Virus record (IMG/VR): IMGVR_UViG_3300025617_000030
Span: 1-54,353 of that record
DNA length: 54,353 bases
Direction: 5' to 3' (one strand)
Source: a virus
Shown here: positions 40,298 through 47,793 of the stretch, piece by piece
Numbering within the stretch: position 1 is the stretch's first letter
Layout: every line of letters begins with the position of its first letter
Position numbers and translations under genes: made by a program
Notes under the pieces: model-generated
Database searches by the model: none
What the model saw: the letters and a program-made list of their open reading frames with translations, nothing else
What the model was told of the DNA's origin: nothing

Positions 40298-40931
40298 CTA
40301 ATTCTTCCTGTTTCTTGCCTTCATTCAAAATGCAGATCTCGTAGTCGTCACGTTTCTTTTTGGCATACGGATCTTTTTTATATGTCGCACCCTTCCAGTA
40401 ACTGTAGGCAATACCAGTTTGAAAAGTATCGACGTCGATGTCTTCATTAAATAGGAACTTATCAATCCCTTTGTACTTAAACAGAATCTTGTCACGATGA
40501 TTCTGAAAGTAGTTATATACATCCAGGCCTTGGTCACCTGACCACTTCATGACCGATGAGTTATATAACGTAGGAAAGTCTTGTCCAAAGCCAGGCTCCA
40601 AGAATCCTTGTTTCCACTTTGAGTATAACACCGTGAGTGTCCTTGTCTCTGTTGTGTACAACCGAGAGAACTCATTATGTATGACAATATCAAGGTCAAA
40701 TAAGATATTATCGCCTGATTGAAACTTGTTTAGGACGTGTAGCTTATTCCACCAGCCTTCTAAGTCTCCCGGGAGTGTGCACGTGTCCGCCCACGGGACC
40801 ACGCCGGTAGTATCATCAGTGTGGCAATAAAACTCAAAAGGGCCTGGGCAAAACTGATCAACCATACTATAGAGTCGGTTTACATACTCGGCCGAGTACT
40901 TATCACCCCACTTCACGCAGTGTATATTCAT
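40266..40931 (-). CDS. GT-A glycosyltransferase, paralogue of the 9.4 kb gene
   Basis: 221 aa. CVKWGDKYSAEYVNRLYSMV and NILFDLDIVIHNEFSRLY (DLD metal motif) with TLYNSSVMKWSG match the protein at 9372-10037 in order and spacing. The two copies share the same length and architecture but are much diverged. It is coupled by a four-base overlap to the upstream methyltransferase-like gene. Confidence 0.78.
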   Translation of the reverse strand: MNIHCVKWGDKYSAEYVNRLYSMVDQFCPGPFEFYCHTDDTTGVVPWADTCTLPGDLEGWWNKLHVLNKFQSGDNILFDLDIVIHNEFSRLYTTETRTLTVLYSKWKQGFLEPGFGQDFPTLYNSSVMKWSGDQGLDVYNYFQNHRDKILFKYKGIDKFLFNEDIDVDTFQTGIAYSYWKGATYKKDPYAKKKRDDYEICILNEGKKQEELDGWITDCWRV

Positions 40932-41503
40932 AATGTACCTATGACCATGTATCTCTCGTATCGATCGTTGACTTGTGTATCTGCATAATATATATTATTG
41001 AGTCCGGTAGACTCAACGAACTCATCGAGTGAGTTCTTGCAATTCGTATGCTCAGGTATGTGATGATAGTTATTTGACTGTAGTGCATAAACAGGAAAGG
41101 CCGAGACGATATGGTCTTTCATATCAGGCATATGTTCACACGATGTATTGATTACGGTGTCGTATGTTGCCATGTTAATTGACTCCATACGACCATGGAT
41201 ACTTGTTGAGTTGATTGCAGCGTTATGTGCAAACTCATTCGCAATGTTATGTACATGTGGATCGGCATCGAAGCAGGTTATCTTGCTGGTGTGCCTCAAT
41301 AAATAAGGTAGTACTGTGGCATACCATGATCCAATGATACATATGTTCTTTGGTGAATGGTTCTCGTACAAATGCTCAACAAGCCATAACTTTGACTTGA
41401 TTTGAGAATGTGAATAACTTTGAGCGAAATCATGAACCTGTGAGATATCACCTATTCCACGAGTCGTCTTTGATACTGCTTCTACAAACTGTTGGTCGAT
41501 CAT
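40928..41503 (-). CDS. SAM methyltransferase-like protein
   Basis: 191 aa. ICIIGSWYATVLPYLLRHTS resembles motif I, KITCFDADPHVHNIANEFAH gives the acidic residue after the second strand, and YDTVINTSCEHMPDMKDHIV the post-motif segment. Similar proteins are common in cyanophage-type genomes near sugar genes. Its start codon overlaps that of the divergent radical SAM gene (41501-41504). Confidence 0.65.
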   Translation of the reverse strand: MIDQQFVEAVSKTTRGIGDISQVHDFAQSYSHSQIKSKLWLVEHLYENHSPKNICIIGSWYATVLPYLLRHTSKITCFDADPHVHNIANEFAHNAAINSTSIHGRMESINMATYDTVINTSCEHMPDMKDHIVSAFPVYALQSNNYHHIPEHTNCKNSLDEFVESTGLNNIYYADTQVNDRYERYMVIGTL

Positions 41504-42758
41504 GAAAAAATTTTGGTGTCCCGAACCCTATATGACATTTGAACAACGTACGTTTGGTAACTACGGTGTTTGCTGCCGTTCTTATCCCTTACCGTACACG
41601 ATGAAGGATAAGAGCATCGAAGATCATTTCAATTCTGATGAAATGAAAGCTATTCGATCTGAAATGGAGTCTGGTGAACCTGGGCCCTTTGTTTCTAAGT
41701 ATTGTGAAAAATGTATTGCTCATGAAAAGTCTGGTGTTACATCACGACGTCAGCATAGGATTAACCAGCTAGAGGATGCACCGCAAAGCTTTCGCGATCG
41801 TGTTAATGATATTATACACCAATCAGAGCAAAGTGTACATCTATTTATTCAGAATATGGCATTTTATTCGCTTGAGTTTAAGTTCTTTGGTAACCTGTGT
41901 AACCTAAAGTGTATGATGTGTCACCCACATCAATCATCATCGCTTGCAGCTGAGTGGAAAAAGCAAGGCAAGTGGGATGGGCCTACACATATTAACAGCT
42001 ACAATGATATCCAAAGCGAAGACTTTTACCGCGATATGGATATCATGATACCCAATAGCCTTGAGCTTAAGTTCACTGGTGGTGAGCCACTCATGAACAG
42101 AGATATCCTTGACTTGTTACAATACTGTGTTGATAAGAAGTATGCAAAGAACATCAAGCTTGTAATTATTACGAACGGCACAAAGCTGCCAAAAGAATTC
42201 TTGAATATACTGAACTACTTTAAAGAGATCACGATCAATGTATCCCTTGATGGTGTATTCGAGGTAAATGATTATCAGAGGGTAGGATCATCGTTTGATG
42301 TGATCGACCGTCATATCAACCAGCTTATTCGATTCCCGAATGTAAAGGTTCAAGTGACTGCTGCAGTGACCGCTATCAATGTTGGTAGGATTCACCAGGT
42401 CGTAAAGTATGCAGAGAGAAAGAATATCTATGCAGATATATCTAGTATAGTACTAAAACCAAAACATCTGTCTGTATCAGTATTACCCAGGAGGATACGT
42501 GACATATACATTGAAAAGAACAAAGGACTCACAGAGGTTATATCCGCATTGGATCACGATGACGTCGAGAGCGAGAAACTGCTTCCTGCTTTTATACAGA
42601 CCTTACGAAACAAGGATGCAAGGGACGGAACAAATTTCATTGACATCATCCCGGAGCTAGAACATGAACTACGAGAGACTATTGACATACGGACACTTCA
42701 TTCCGCTGACTCTTACCTGCGATCCCACCAGGCTTCTCAGTCAGATATCGAAATTTGA
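41502..42758 (+). CDS. Radical SAM enzyme with extra Cys sites
   Basis: 418 aa. C133-x3-C137-x2-C140 (NLCNLKCMMCHPH) binds the SAM-coordinating 4Fe-4S cluster; ELKFTGGEPLMNRD supplies the GGEP motif; VSLDG and the following strands complete the barrel. N-terminal Cys (C6, C24, C25, C68, C71) lie in GNYGVCCRSYP and KYCEKCIAHE, the layout of twitch/SPASM-related extra cluster sites. The substrate is unknown; peptides or sugars are typical. It ends overlapping a 2OG oxygenase by 95 bases. Confidence 0.82.
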   Translation: MKKFWCPEPYMTFEQRTFGNYGVCCRSYPLPYTMKDKSIEDHFNSDEMKAIRSEMESGEPGPFVSKYCEKCIAHEKSGVTSRRQHRINQLEDAPQSFRDRVNDIIHQSEQSVHLFIQNMAFYSLEFKFFGNLCNLKCMMCHPHQSSSLAAEWKKQGKWDGPTHINSYNDIQSEDFYRDMDIMIPNSLELKFTGGEPLMNRDILDLLQYCVDKKYAKNIKLVIITNGTKLPKEFLNILNYFKEITINVSLDGVFEVNDYQRVGSSFDVIDRHINQLIRFPNVKVQVTAAVTAINVGRIHQVVKYAERKNIYADISSIVLKPKHLSVSVLPRRIRDIYIEKNKGLTEVISALDHDDVESEKLLPAFIQTLRNKDARDGTNFIDIIPELEHELRETIDIRTLHSADSYLRSHQASQSDIEI

Positions 42759-43284
42759 TTGGCATCAGTACAACAAGTCAAAGCCAAACAATCCTAGATA
42801 TGGTTTATCGGTTACATCAATGGACGGTGAACTAGATGGGAAAGACTTAGATTCACTATATGAGTACAGTGTTAGAAACAATACTGTGTGTGATGAACTT
42901 TCGTTTCGTGAACTCACCGATGTATATTTTAGCTCAGAAGAGGTAAGAAAGGCTGTTAACCCGTTCCAGGAGTGGATTGGCAGGACACACCTCTTGAACA
43001 TGAAGAAGGGCGGTTATTTCCCTCCGCATCGAGATGATCGAGGTGATGACGAGCAACTGGCTTATCGTATTGTCATACCTCTTACGAAGTGCAATCCACC
43101 GGATAATTATTTTATTCATGACGGAAAGCTACTACATTTCGAACACGGACGAGCTTACTTCGTTAATACAAATTTAACGCACTCGGTGTTTTCTTTTGAT
43201 GATAACTGTGTTATGATGGTTATGAATGTGGAGTGTTGCGACGAGTCCATGAAAGAACTCGTCGGTATGTTTTATAACTTATGA
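42664..43284 (+). CDS. Asp/Asn hydroxylase-like Fe(II)/2OG oxygenase
   Basis: 206 aa. H122-x-D124 (PPHRDDRGDDEQ) and H173 (NLTHSVFSFDD) give the iron triad; PRYGLSVTSMDGEL is the N-terminal pattern I associate with phage Asp/Asn hydroxylase-like proteins. The ATG at 42664 lies 95 bases inside the radical SAM gene; the conserved-looking residues before M53 support it. It converges with the next gene by 13 bases. Confidence 0.75.
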   Translation: MNYERLLTYGHFIPLTLTCDPTRLLSQISKFDWHQYNKSKPNNPRYGLSVTSMDGELDGKDLDSLYEYSVRNNTVCDELSFRELTDVYFSSEEVRKAVNPFQEWIGRTHLLNMKKGGYFPPHRDDRGDDEQLAYRIVIPLTKCNPPDNYFIHDGKLLHFEHGRAYFVNTNLTHSVFSFDDNCVMMVMNVECCDESMKELVGMFYNL

Positions 43285-44012
43285 ACTTCTTTCCAGCCGT
43301 AAGCCTTCTGACCCTTTGAGTTAATTGCTCTGTAGTCGTGTAAAGGTTCCTTACCATTGGCAACAAAGTTAATGAATCGACGGGTCGCAGTACCTGTTGT
43401 ACCACGTGCCTCTGCACGATGCCAGCACTCGGGCAGGTTAGCCCAGAAGATTGCGACGTTGTTACCATATCGGAAATACTTTTCTTCTACCTTCTTGCCA
43501 GATGTGTCATACTTTTCAAGGTAAAAGTTTGCTTTCTCATCATGGTCCATGGCTTCACGAAAGTAAACCATTCCGGTATAGATCTTTGCACCTCCATCAA
43601 TGTGAGTGCCCTTTAGTTCGATACCTACGTCTTCTTTTTTCGTGATAGGTGAGTAACCACCATACTTGAAAACATACTTGTTAAAGTCAGACCAGTATGA
43701 ATCAGGCTTATCAGGGTAAGCTTCTTTGAGTTTTGGAAGTAGATGCTGCTCAAGGATAGCAAGTAGATCTTGTGAGTTATCGAGTGCACGAAGACCTGCA
43801 GAGATCTCATCTGGGAAATCTTGCATATCATCAATTTGATCGGCAGATAGTTCTGACCGTGTAGGTTCAAACTCGTCGACTGCTCTGAGATAGTTAGGTA
43901 GTGTCTGCGTATTCGTCATCGCCTTGACTACTGATAGATCCGAGAACAACTCTGGGATTACAACATGAGGCCAAGGGTCGTCAAAATATTGTACGTTAGA
44001 TAGGTTTAGCAT
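43272..44012 (-). CDS. Prolyl-hydroxylase-like Fe(II)/2OG oxygenase
   Basis: 246 aa. H137-x-D139 (LKGTHIDGGAKI), H198 (LPECWHRAEARG) and R211/R212 (ATRRFINFV) are the expected facial triad and 2OG arginine. DDPWPHVVIPELF at the N-terminus is typical of prolyl 4-hydroxylase-like proteins in phage. Preceded by a late promoter 28 bases upstream. Confidence 0.8.
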   Translation of the reverse strand: MLNLSNVQYFDDPWPHVVIPELFSDLSVVKAMTNTQTLPNYLRAVDEFEPTRSELSADQIDDMQDFPDEISAGLRALDNSQDLLAILEQHLLPKLKEAYPDKPDSYWSDFNKYVFKYGGYSPITKKEDVGIELKGTHIDGGAKIYTGMVYFREAMDHDEKANFYLEKYDTSGKKVEEKYFRYGNNVAIFWANLPECWHRAEARGTTGTATRRFINFVANGKEPLHDYRAINSKGQKAYGWKEVHKL

Positions 44013-44658
44013 TTAGATCTCCGAGATCAATCATGTCTTTATTTATATAATAAACATCACCTTTTGGGTGGCGTTTTCTGGCTTGATCAGCGTCTTTTGC
44101 AAAAACAGTGTATGGTGTACCTACGAGTCCAGCAAGGTGAGATGTAGAACCTGGATAACCATAGTGTCTCTTTGCATGTTTTAAATATTTGTGTACATCT
44201 GCGATAGGCATGGTATAATCTAAATATACCACATTAAGGTCAGGAGGTACAATGACATCTACATACTTCCATTCTTCCCAGTCGTATTTACGTTTTGCAA
44301 ACTCAGGTTCTAGCTTCTGAACCGTGATGTAATCACCATTACCTATCCAACCGTCAGAGAACTTCCATACAGGCAGTGAACCAGTAAAGTTCATGGTATC
44401 TAGCTTCTCGGCTTTACCATCAAAATATATCTTTCGGTCCTTACCTTCCATGGCAGAGTTAATGTACAATAATCGATCAACTACTGTTTCTGAATCAGCG
44501 TCTTTATATTTTTCGTAAAGCTTTTCGTCACCGTCATAATGTATCGATTCATATCCCATGATATATGCATAGGATAACGACCATACCATATCACCGTAAC
44601 CAGGCTTAAAGACTGTCTCGTACACGGTACCACTCCTCTGCGTAATTTGTCGTTTCAC
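43996..44658 (-). CDS. GT9-like glycosyltransferase (tentative)
   Basis: 220 aa. VFKPGYGDMVWSLSYAYIMG near the N-terminus resembles the GD-x-nonpolar motif, and YPGSTSHLAGLVGTPYTVFA the nucleotide-sugar site of heptosyltransferase-like GT-B enzymes (GSxxHLAGLxGTP). It is about half the size of a full GT9 enzyme, so one Rossmann half may be reduced. The start at 44658 overlaps the upstream gene by 53 bases; a GTG at 44625 is an alternative. Confidence 0.6.
   Translation of the reverse strand: MKRQITQRSGTVYETVFKPGYGDMVWSLSYAYIMGYESIHYDGDEKLYEKYKDADSETVVDRLLYINSAMEGKDRKIYFDGKAEKLDTMNFTGSLPVWKFSDGWIGNGDYITVQKLEPEFAKRKYDWEEWKYVDVIVPPDLNVVYLDYTMPIADVHKYLKHAKRHYGYPGSTSHLAGLVGTPYTVFAKDADQARKRHPKGDVYYINKDMIDLGDLNAKPI
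44040..44047 (-). promoter_or_regulatory. Late promoter TATAAATA on the - strand
   Basis: TATTTATA on the + strand; TATAAATA on the - strand, 28 bases before the oxygenase start at 44012. It shows that at least this part of the island can be expressed late, with virion genes. Confidence 0.7.
44192..44219 (+). promoter_or_regulatory. TGTACA-N16-TATAAT site, antisense
   Basis: TGTACA at 44192-44197 and TATAAT at 44214-44219 on the + strand, inside a - strand gene. No + strand gene starts within 2.7 kb, so it would produce an antisense or long untranslated RNA, or may be inactive. Confidence 0.45.
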
Positions 44659-45241
44659 AACCAGGTATCCACGGTCCTCCTGTTGTATAGTGTAGCGCTT
44701 TCGGCTTTGATGTCACATACCAATCAGTCAAATAGTTCCACTCAAACGGGATCGATCCGATATCGTAGTCATTCAACCAACTAAACTGATGTAGCATTGA
44801 CGCTCTTGTATGGTTCACAAAGTCAACCGAGAGTGTTGCATTCATCGGATGTCCACAGTTCCATACAATCAAGCTTGACCAGTTCTTGCGAGGATAATCC
44901 TTTTGTGGCATGCCGCCCATCTTATGTGTTGTATTTGGATGATATTTGTGTTTGACTACACTTACTGCCTTTGACTTGTCGATCCCATCAAGCATCTCAT
45001 TGATGTCTTCAAGAAATAGAAAGTCGTTGTCACAAAAAACAGCGTATCCACTATAGTCACAAAGGTATGGCACAAGAAATCGTGAGAACGCAAACTCAGT
45101 TGATTCACCAGGTTCACGTCTCTTAAAACCCCTGACCTCATCACGCTTTAAATCGATCAGCTCGTGATCAGATCCGATACTTGCTTTACATACCTCAGAA
45201 GCTTCGGGGTATCTTGAATCCCATCCAACAAATATTTTCAT
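44606..45241 (-). CDS. GT8-like glycosyltransferase
   Basis: 211 aa. MKIFVGWDSRYPEASEVCKA is the opening of a GT-A enzyme; YAVFCDNDFLFLEDINEMLD carries the D-x-D metal motif; WSSLIVWNCGHPMNATLSVD and GSIPFEWNYL are acceptor-side segments. Its start overlaps the upstream oxygenase gene by four bases. Confidence 0.72.
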   Translation of the reverse strand: MKIFVGWDSRYPEASEVCKASIGSDHELIDLKRDEVRGFKRREPGESTEFAFSRFLVPYLCDYSGYAVFCDNDFLFLEDINEMLDGIDKSKAVSVVKHKYHPNTTHKMGGMPQKDYPRKNWSSLIVWNCGHPMNATLSVDFVNHTRASMLHQFSWLNDYDIGSIPFEWNYLTDWYVTSKPKALHYTTGGPWIPGCETTNYAEEWYRVRDSL

Positions 45242-45732
45242 CTCATCACCTTGATCGTGTGTCCGTCTCTGACTGTGTCATACATAAAATTTACTCTATC
45301 GGTTTTTCCATGGTTCCATGCATAATGCAATTGTGTGTCGTCAAATGTAAAAAACGTTCCAGGCTCAAACATCGTGTCTTTACCATTGACATTGATACCT
45401 GCATCTGCAGATGAGTACAAGCAAAGGTGGGATCTCCATACGTGATCGGCATAGTCGTCGTAACCACGATGTGGCTTGAGCATGCAACCAGGCCTAAGAA
45501 TTGAGAACGCGCAGTTGATCATACCATCAATGAGTGGGTCTAGTCTAGTTGACCTGATAATCTTTTGTTTGTCTACGAGAAAGATCGTATCCCAACCTCT
45601 ATTATAGAGATCCTTTTCCACCCACTCATGAGCCTCTGAAGAGATCTCATCATAGACTTCCCGGATGAGATCAATAGAGTTTTGAATGGTCGTATGCAAT
45701 TCTGTGTACAATTCTTTCTTCCATATTTTCAA
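45238..45732 (-). CDS. Aspartyl/asparaginyl beta-hydroxylase-family oxygenase
   Basis: 164 aa. H88 in LKPHRGYDDY, the HLCLY strand, and H136 plus R146 in LHYAWNHGKTDRVNFMYD give the Asp_Arg_Hydrox pattern, which often uses two histidines without the usual acid. The family hydroxylates Asp/Asn or amino acids. The 5' end overlaps the next gene by 62 bases in another frame. Confidence 0.78.
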   Translation of the reverse strand: MKIWKKELYTELHTTIQNSIDLIREVYDEISSEAHEWVEKDLYNRGWDTIFLVDKQKIIRSTRLDPLIDGMINCAFSILRPGCMLKPHRGYDDYADHVWRSHLCLYSSADAGINVNGKDTMFEPGTFFTFDDTQLHYAWNHGKTDRVNFMYDTVRDGHTIKVMR

Positions 45733-46444
45733 ACGGCCAACGCTTGTGAATCGAAAGCCATTGTTCAGATATCACTACATCACCATCTTCCCAGTCATGA
45801 TGATACATGTATTTTTCCTGTAGTACATGTTCCACGAGTTCATCATATAGTTCTTTGTCTATCCCATCAAGGATCTGCAAGAAGGGAAAGAATAAACCTT
45901 TTTGTCCCTCTTCATTAGTGTAAACCAACGGTTGAGGGTTAGCATAATTGACATGCTCATGGAAGTAATCTGTTGTCGAGTACTTACCACTTTGATAACC
46001 ACATATGACAGTTTCTCTTTCGACCCTTAGTTTCATCTTATCAGACAGATCATTGTATGCCTCGATCATATTAATCCAAGATGTGCGAGATCCCTTTGTG
46101 TTTGATACACCATGAATCCATATAAATGGTTTACGATCTGGATTCGATGGTGAGTTAGCATGCCAATCTAAAACAGATTTATGCCCGAAGAGACCTGGAC
46201 GACCCTTGTCATCTTTCTTACCAGTGACACGGATGATACCTTTATGAGCTCGAATGTTTTCATACCTAGGATCATCCGAGTCTTCAATATCACCGACAGC
46301 AGAACAAATACCGTACTCATCCTCTGGTTGCATCTTTTGATTCTTAAATACAACAACAGTCTCACGCATTACCTGACGATGAATGTTACGTATCTCATCA
46401 CCAGACAAAGAGTTAAGATTAATCTCATAAATTACGGGTTGCAT
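45671..46444 (-). CDS. TauD/TfdA-like dioxygenase
   Basis: 257 aa. Overall order fits the TauD family: VVFKNQKMQPEDEYGICSAV, then W94-H95-A96-N97 in the place of WHxD, and H233 with R244/R248 toward the end. N97 in place of the usual Asp leaves the facial triad altered, as in some phage members I recall; activity is therefore uncertain. It is coupled by overlaps to both neighbours. Confidence 0.7.
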   Translation of the reverse strand: MQPVIYEINLNSLSGDEIRNIHRQVMRETVVVFKNQKMQPEDEYGICSAVGDIEDSDDPRYENIRAHKGIIRVTGKKDDKGRPGLFGHKSVLDWHANSPSNPDRKPFIWIHGVSNTKGSRTSWINMIEAYNDLSDKMKLRVERETVICGYQSGKYSTTDYFHEHVNYANPQPLVYTNEEGQKGLFFPFLQILDGIDKELYDELVEHVLQEKYMYHHDWEDGDVVISEQWLSIHKRWPFENMEERIVHRIAYDHSKLY

Positions 46445-47007
46445 GATTTAAGCTCCTTGAGAAAACTATCGTCTCCCCATGTATAAAAAAATTGTGGTAC
46501 GCTTCTATATAGTAGCATTTGAGGGTGTGCAATATACGGAGTATTGAATCGTTTGAGTATGTTCTCCATACTGTTCTTTTTACCTGATATATAGTTTCGC
46601 GTGAAGAAGACTGTGTCTATACCAAAGTCGGTATGGTGAGGATAATTATTATAGAAATTATATATCTCACCATCTAGATATTTCCATAGCTCTCGATTTT
46701 GCCAATGATTCTTTCCTCGATCTACATCGATGTGTAGATCAGGCCTACGGTAGAGACGATTAAATCCACGGGCAACATTAGCAGGTAAGTCAGGATCCTG
46801 ATACAAACCAAACATACCAATGGGCACATCTCGGTGACAGAGAACTGTAATAAATACAGATGATGGTATTAGGTCATGCTTATAATTATTTTTATACGGA
46901 TTGGTCTCATCGGTTGCTGCCGTCAAAAGCAGATCCATGTACCCATCAAACCTTTTACGGGTCACAACGAAACTTAAATCATAAGAAAGTTTATGAACAT
47001 GAAACAT
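46432..47007 (-). CDS. Acyltransferase-like hypothetical protein
   Basis: 191 aa from ATG 47007 (MFHVHKLSYDLSFVVTRKRF); a longer frame to 47031 would reach further into the divergent desaturase gene. VFITVLCHRDVPIGMFGLYQ is compatible with a GNAT-like strand, but no acyl-CoA signature is clear. It overlaps the TauD-like gene by 13 bases. The start lies inside the divergent desaturase gene start. Confidence 0.5.
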   Translation of the reverse strand: MFHVHKLSYDLSFVVTRKRFDGYMDLLLTAATDETNPYKNNYKHDLIPSSVFITVLCHRDVPIGMFGLYQDPDLPANVARGFNRLYRRPDLHIDVDRGKNHWQNRELWKYLDGEIYNFYNNYPHHTDFGIDTVFFTRNYISGKKNSMENILKRFNTPYIAHPQMLLYRSVPQFFYTWGDDSFLKELKSCNP

Positions 47008-47793
47008 AGTATTTCTCTTCACCCGCAGCATCTTTTCTTGTATGCCAGCGTTGTATTATCAATCGGCGGGTTAATCTATTACCCATTCGAAAATATTTAT
47101 TTAGCACTGATCGGTGCGTTTGTGTACAGTTGCCTTGGGTTGACAGTGGGGTATCACCGTCTTCTTACACATGATTCGTTCAAGACAAATATCTGGATCG
47201 CTCGATTGCTTTCGTTGTTCGGTGCCGTATCCAATAATGGATCACCATACTCATGGTCAGCATCTCATGTGACACATCATATAACGTCGGATACAGAACA
47301 AGATCCTACATCTCCGAGGCACTATAGTATATATGACCTATACCACCAAGTCACCAGTGCAGAAGACAAGCGAATTAAGTCTACAAGCTTTTCAGTAAAA
47401 AAGGCTTCGCTCAAGATACAAAAACGATTGTTCAAAGATCCATTTCAAAAGTTTCTTACTGAACAATATTACTATGTACTTTTTGGCTTTCCTATGATAC
47501 TATTAGTTTTGTTCGGACTAGAGTTTACTCTGTTCTTTCACGCGATGGGTACATTATTGAGTATAACTATTGTGGTGCTGAGTACGATATACGGTCATAA
47601 AGAATACCGATATACGTACCGGCCGTACGACACACCTGATAAAACAGTGAACAATATACCGTTTGCCTTGATTACATGGGGCGAGACACTACATAATAAC
47701 CATCACCAAAATCAAAAGAACTGGAACTTCAGCCATCGGTGGTATGAGCCAGACATTGGTGCATGGATCGTGAGACTTATTAATGATCGATAG
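46993..47793 (+). CDS. Fatty acid desaturase (stearoyl-CoA desaturase type)
   Basis: 266 aa. All three His boxes are present: H55-x4-H60 (YHRLLTHDSF), H92-x2-H95-H96 (SHVTHHITSD) and H234-x2-H237-H238 (LHNNHHQNQ). Membrane segments (about 14-30, 34-54 and 160-200) fit a four-helix integral membrane desaturase. It would introduce a double bond in acyl chains using O2 and reducing power from the host. It overlaps the downstream aminotransferase by 11 bases. An alternative start is M3 (46999). Confidence 0.9.
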   Translation: MNMKHSISLHPQHLFLYASVVLSIGGLIYYPFENIYLALIGAFVYSCLGLTVGYHRLLTHDSFKTNIWIARLLSLFGAVSNNGSPYSWSASHVTHHITSDTEQDPTSPRHYSIYDLYHQVTSAEDKRIKSTSFSVKKASLKIQKRLFKDPFQKFLTEQYYYVLFGFPMILLVLFGLEFTLFFHAMGTLLSITIVVLSTIYGHKEYRYTYRPYDTPDKTVNNIPFALITWGETLHNNHHQNQKNWNFSHRWYEPDIGAWIVRLINDR

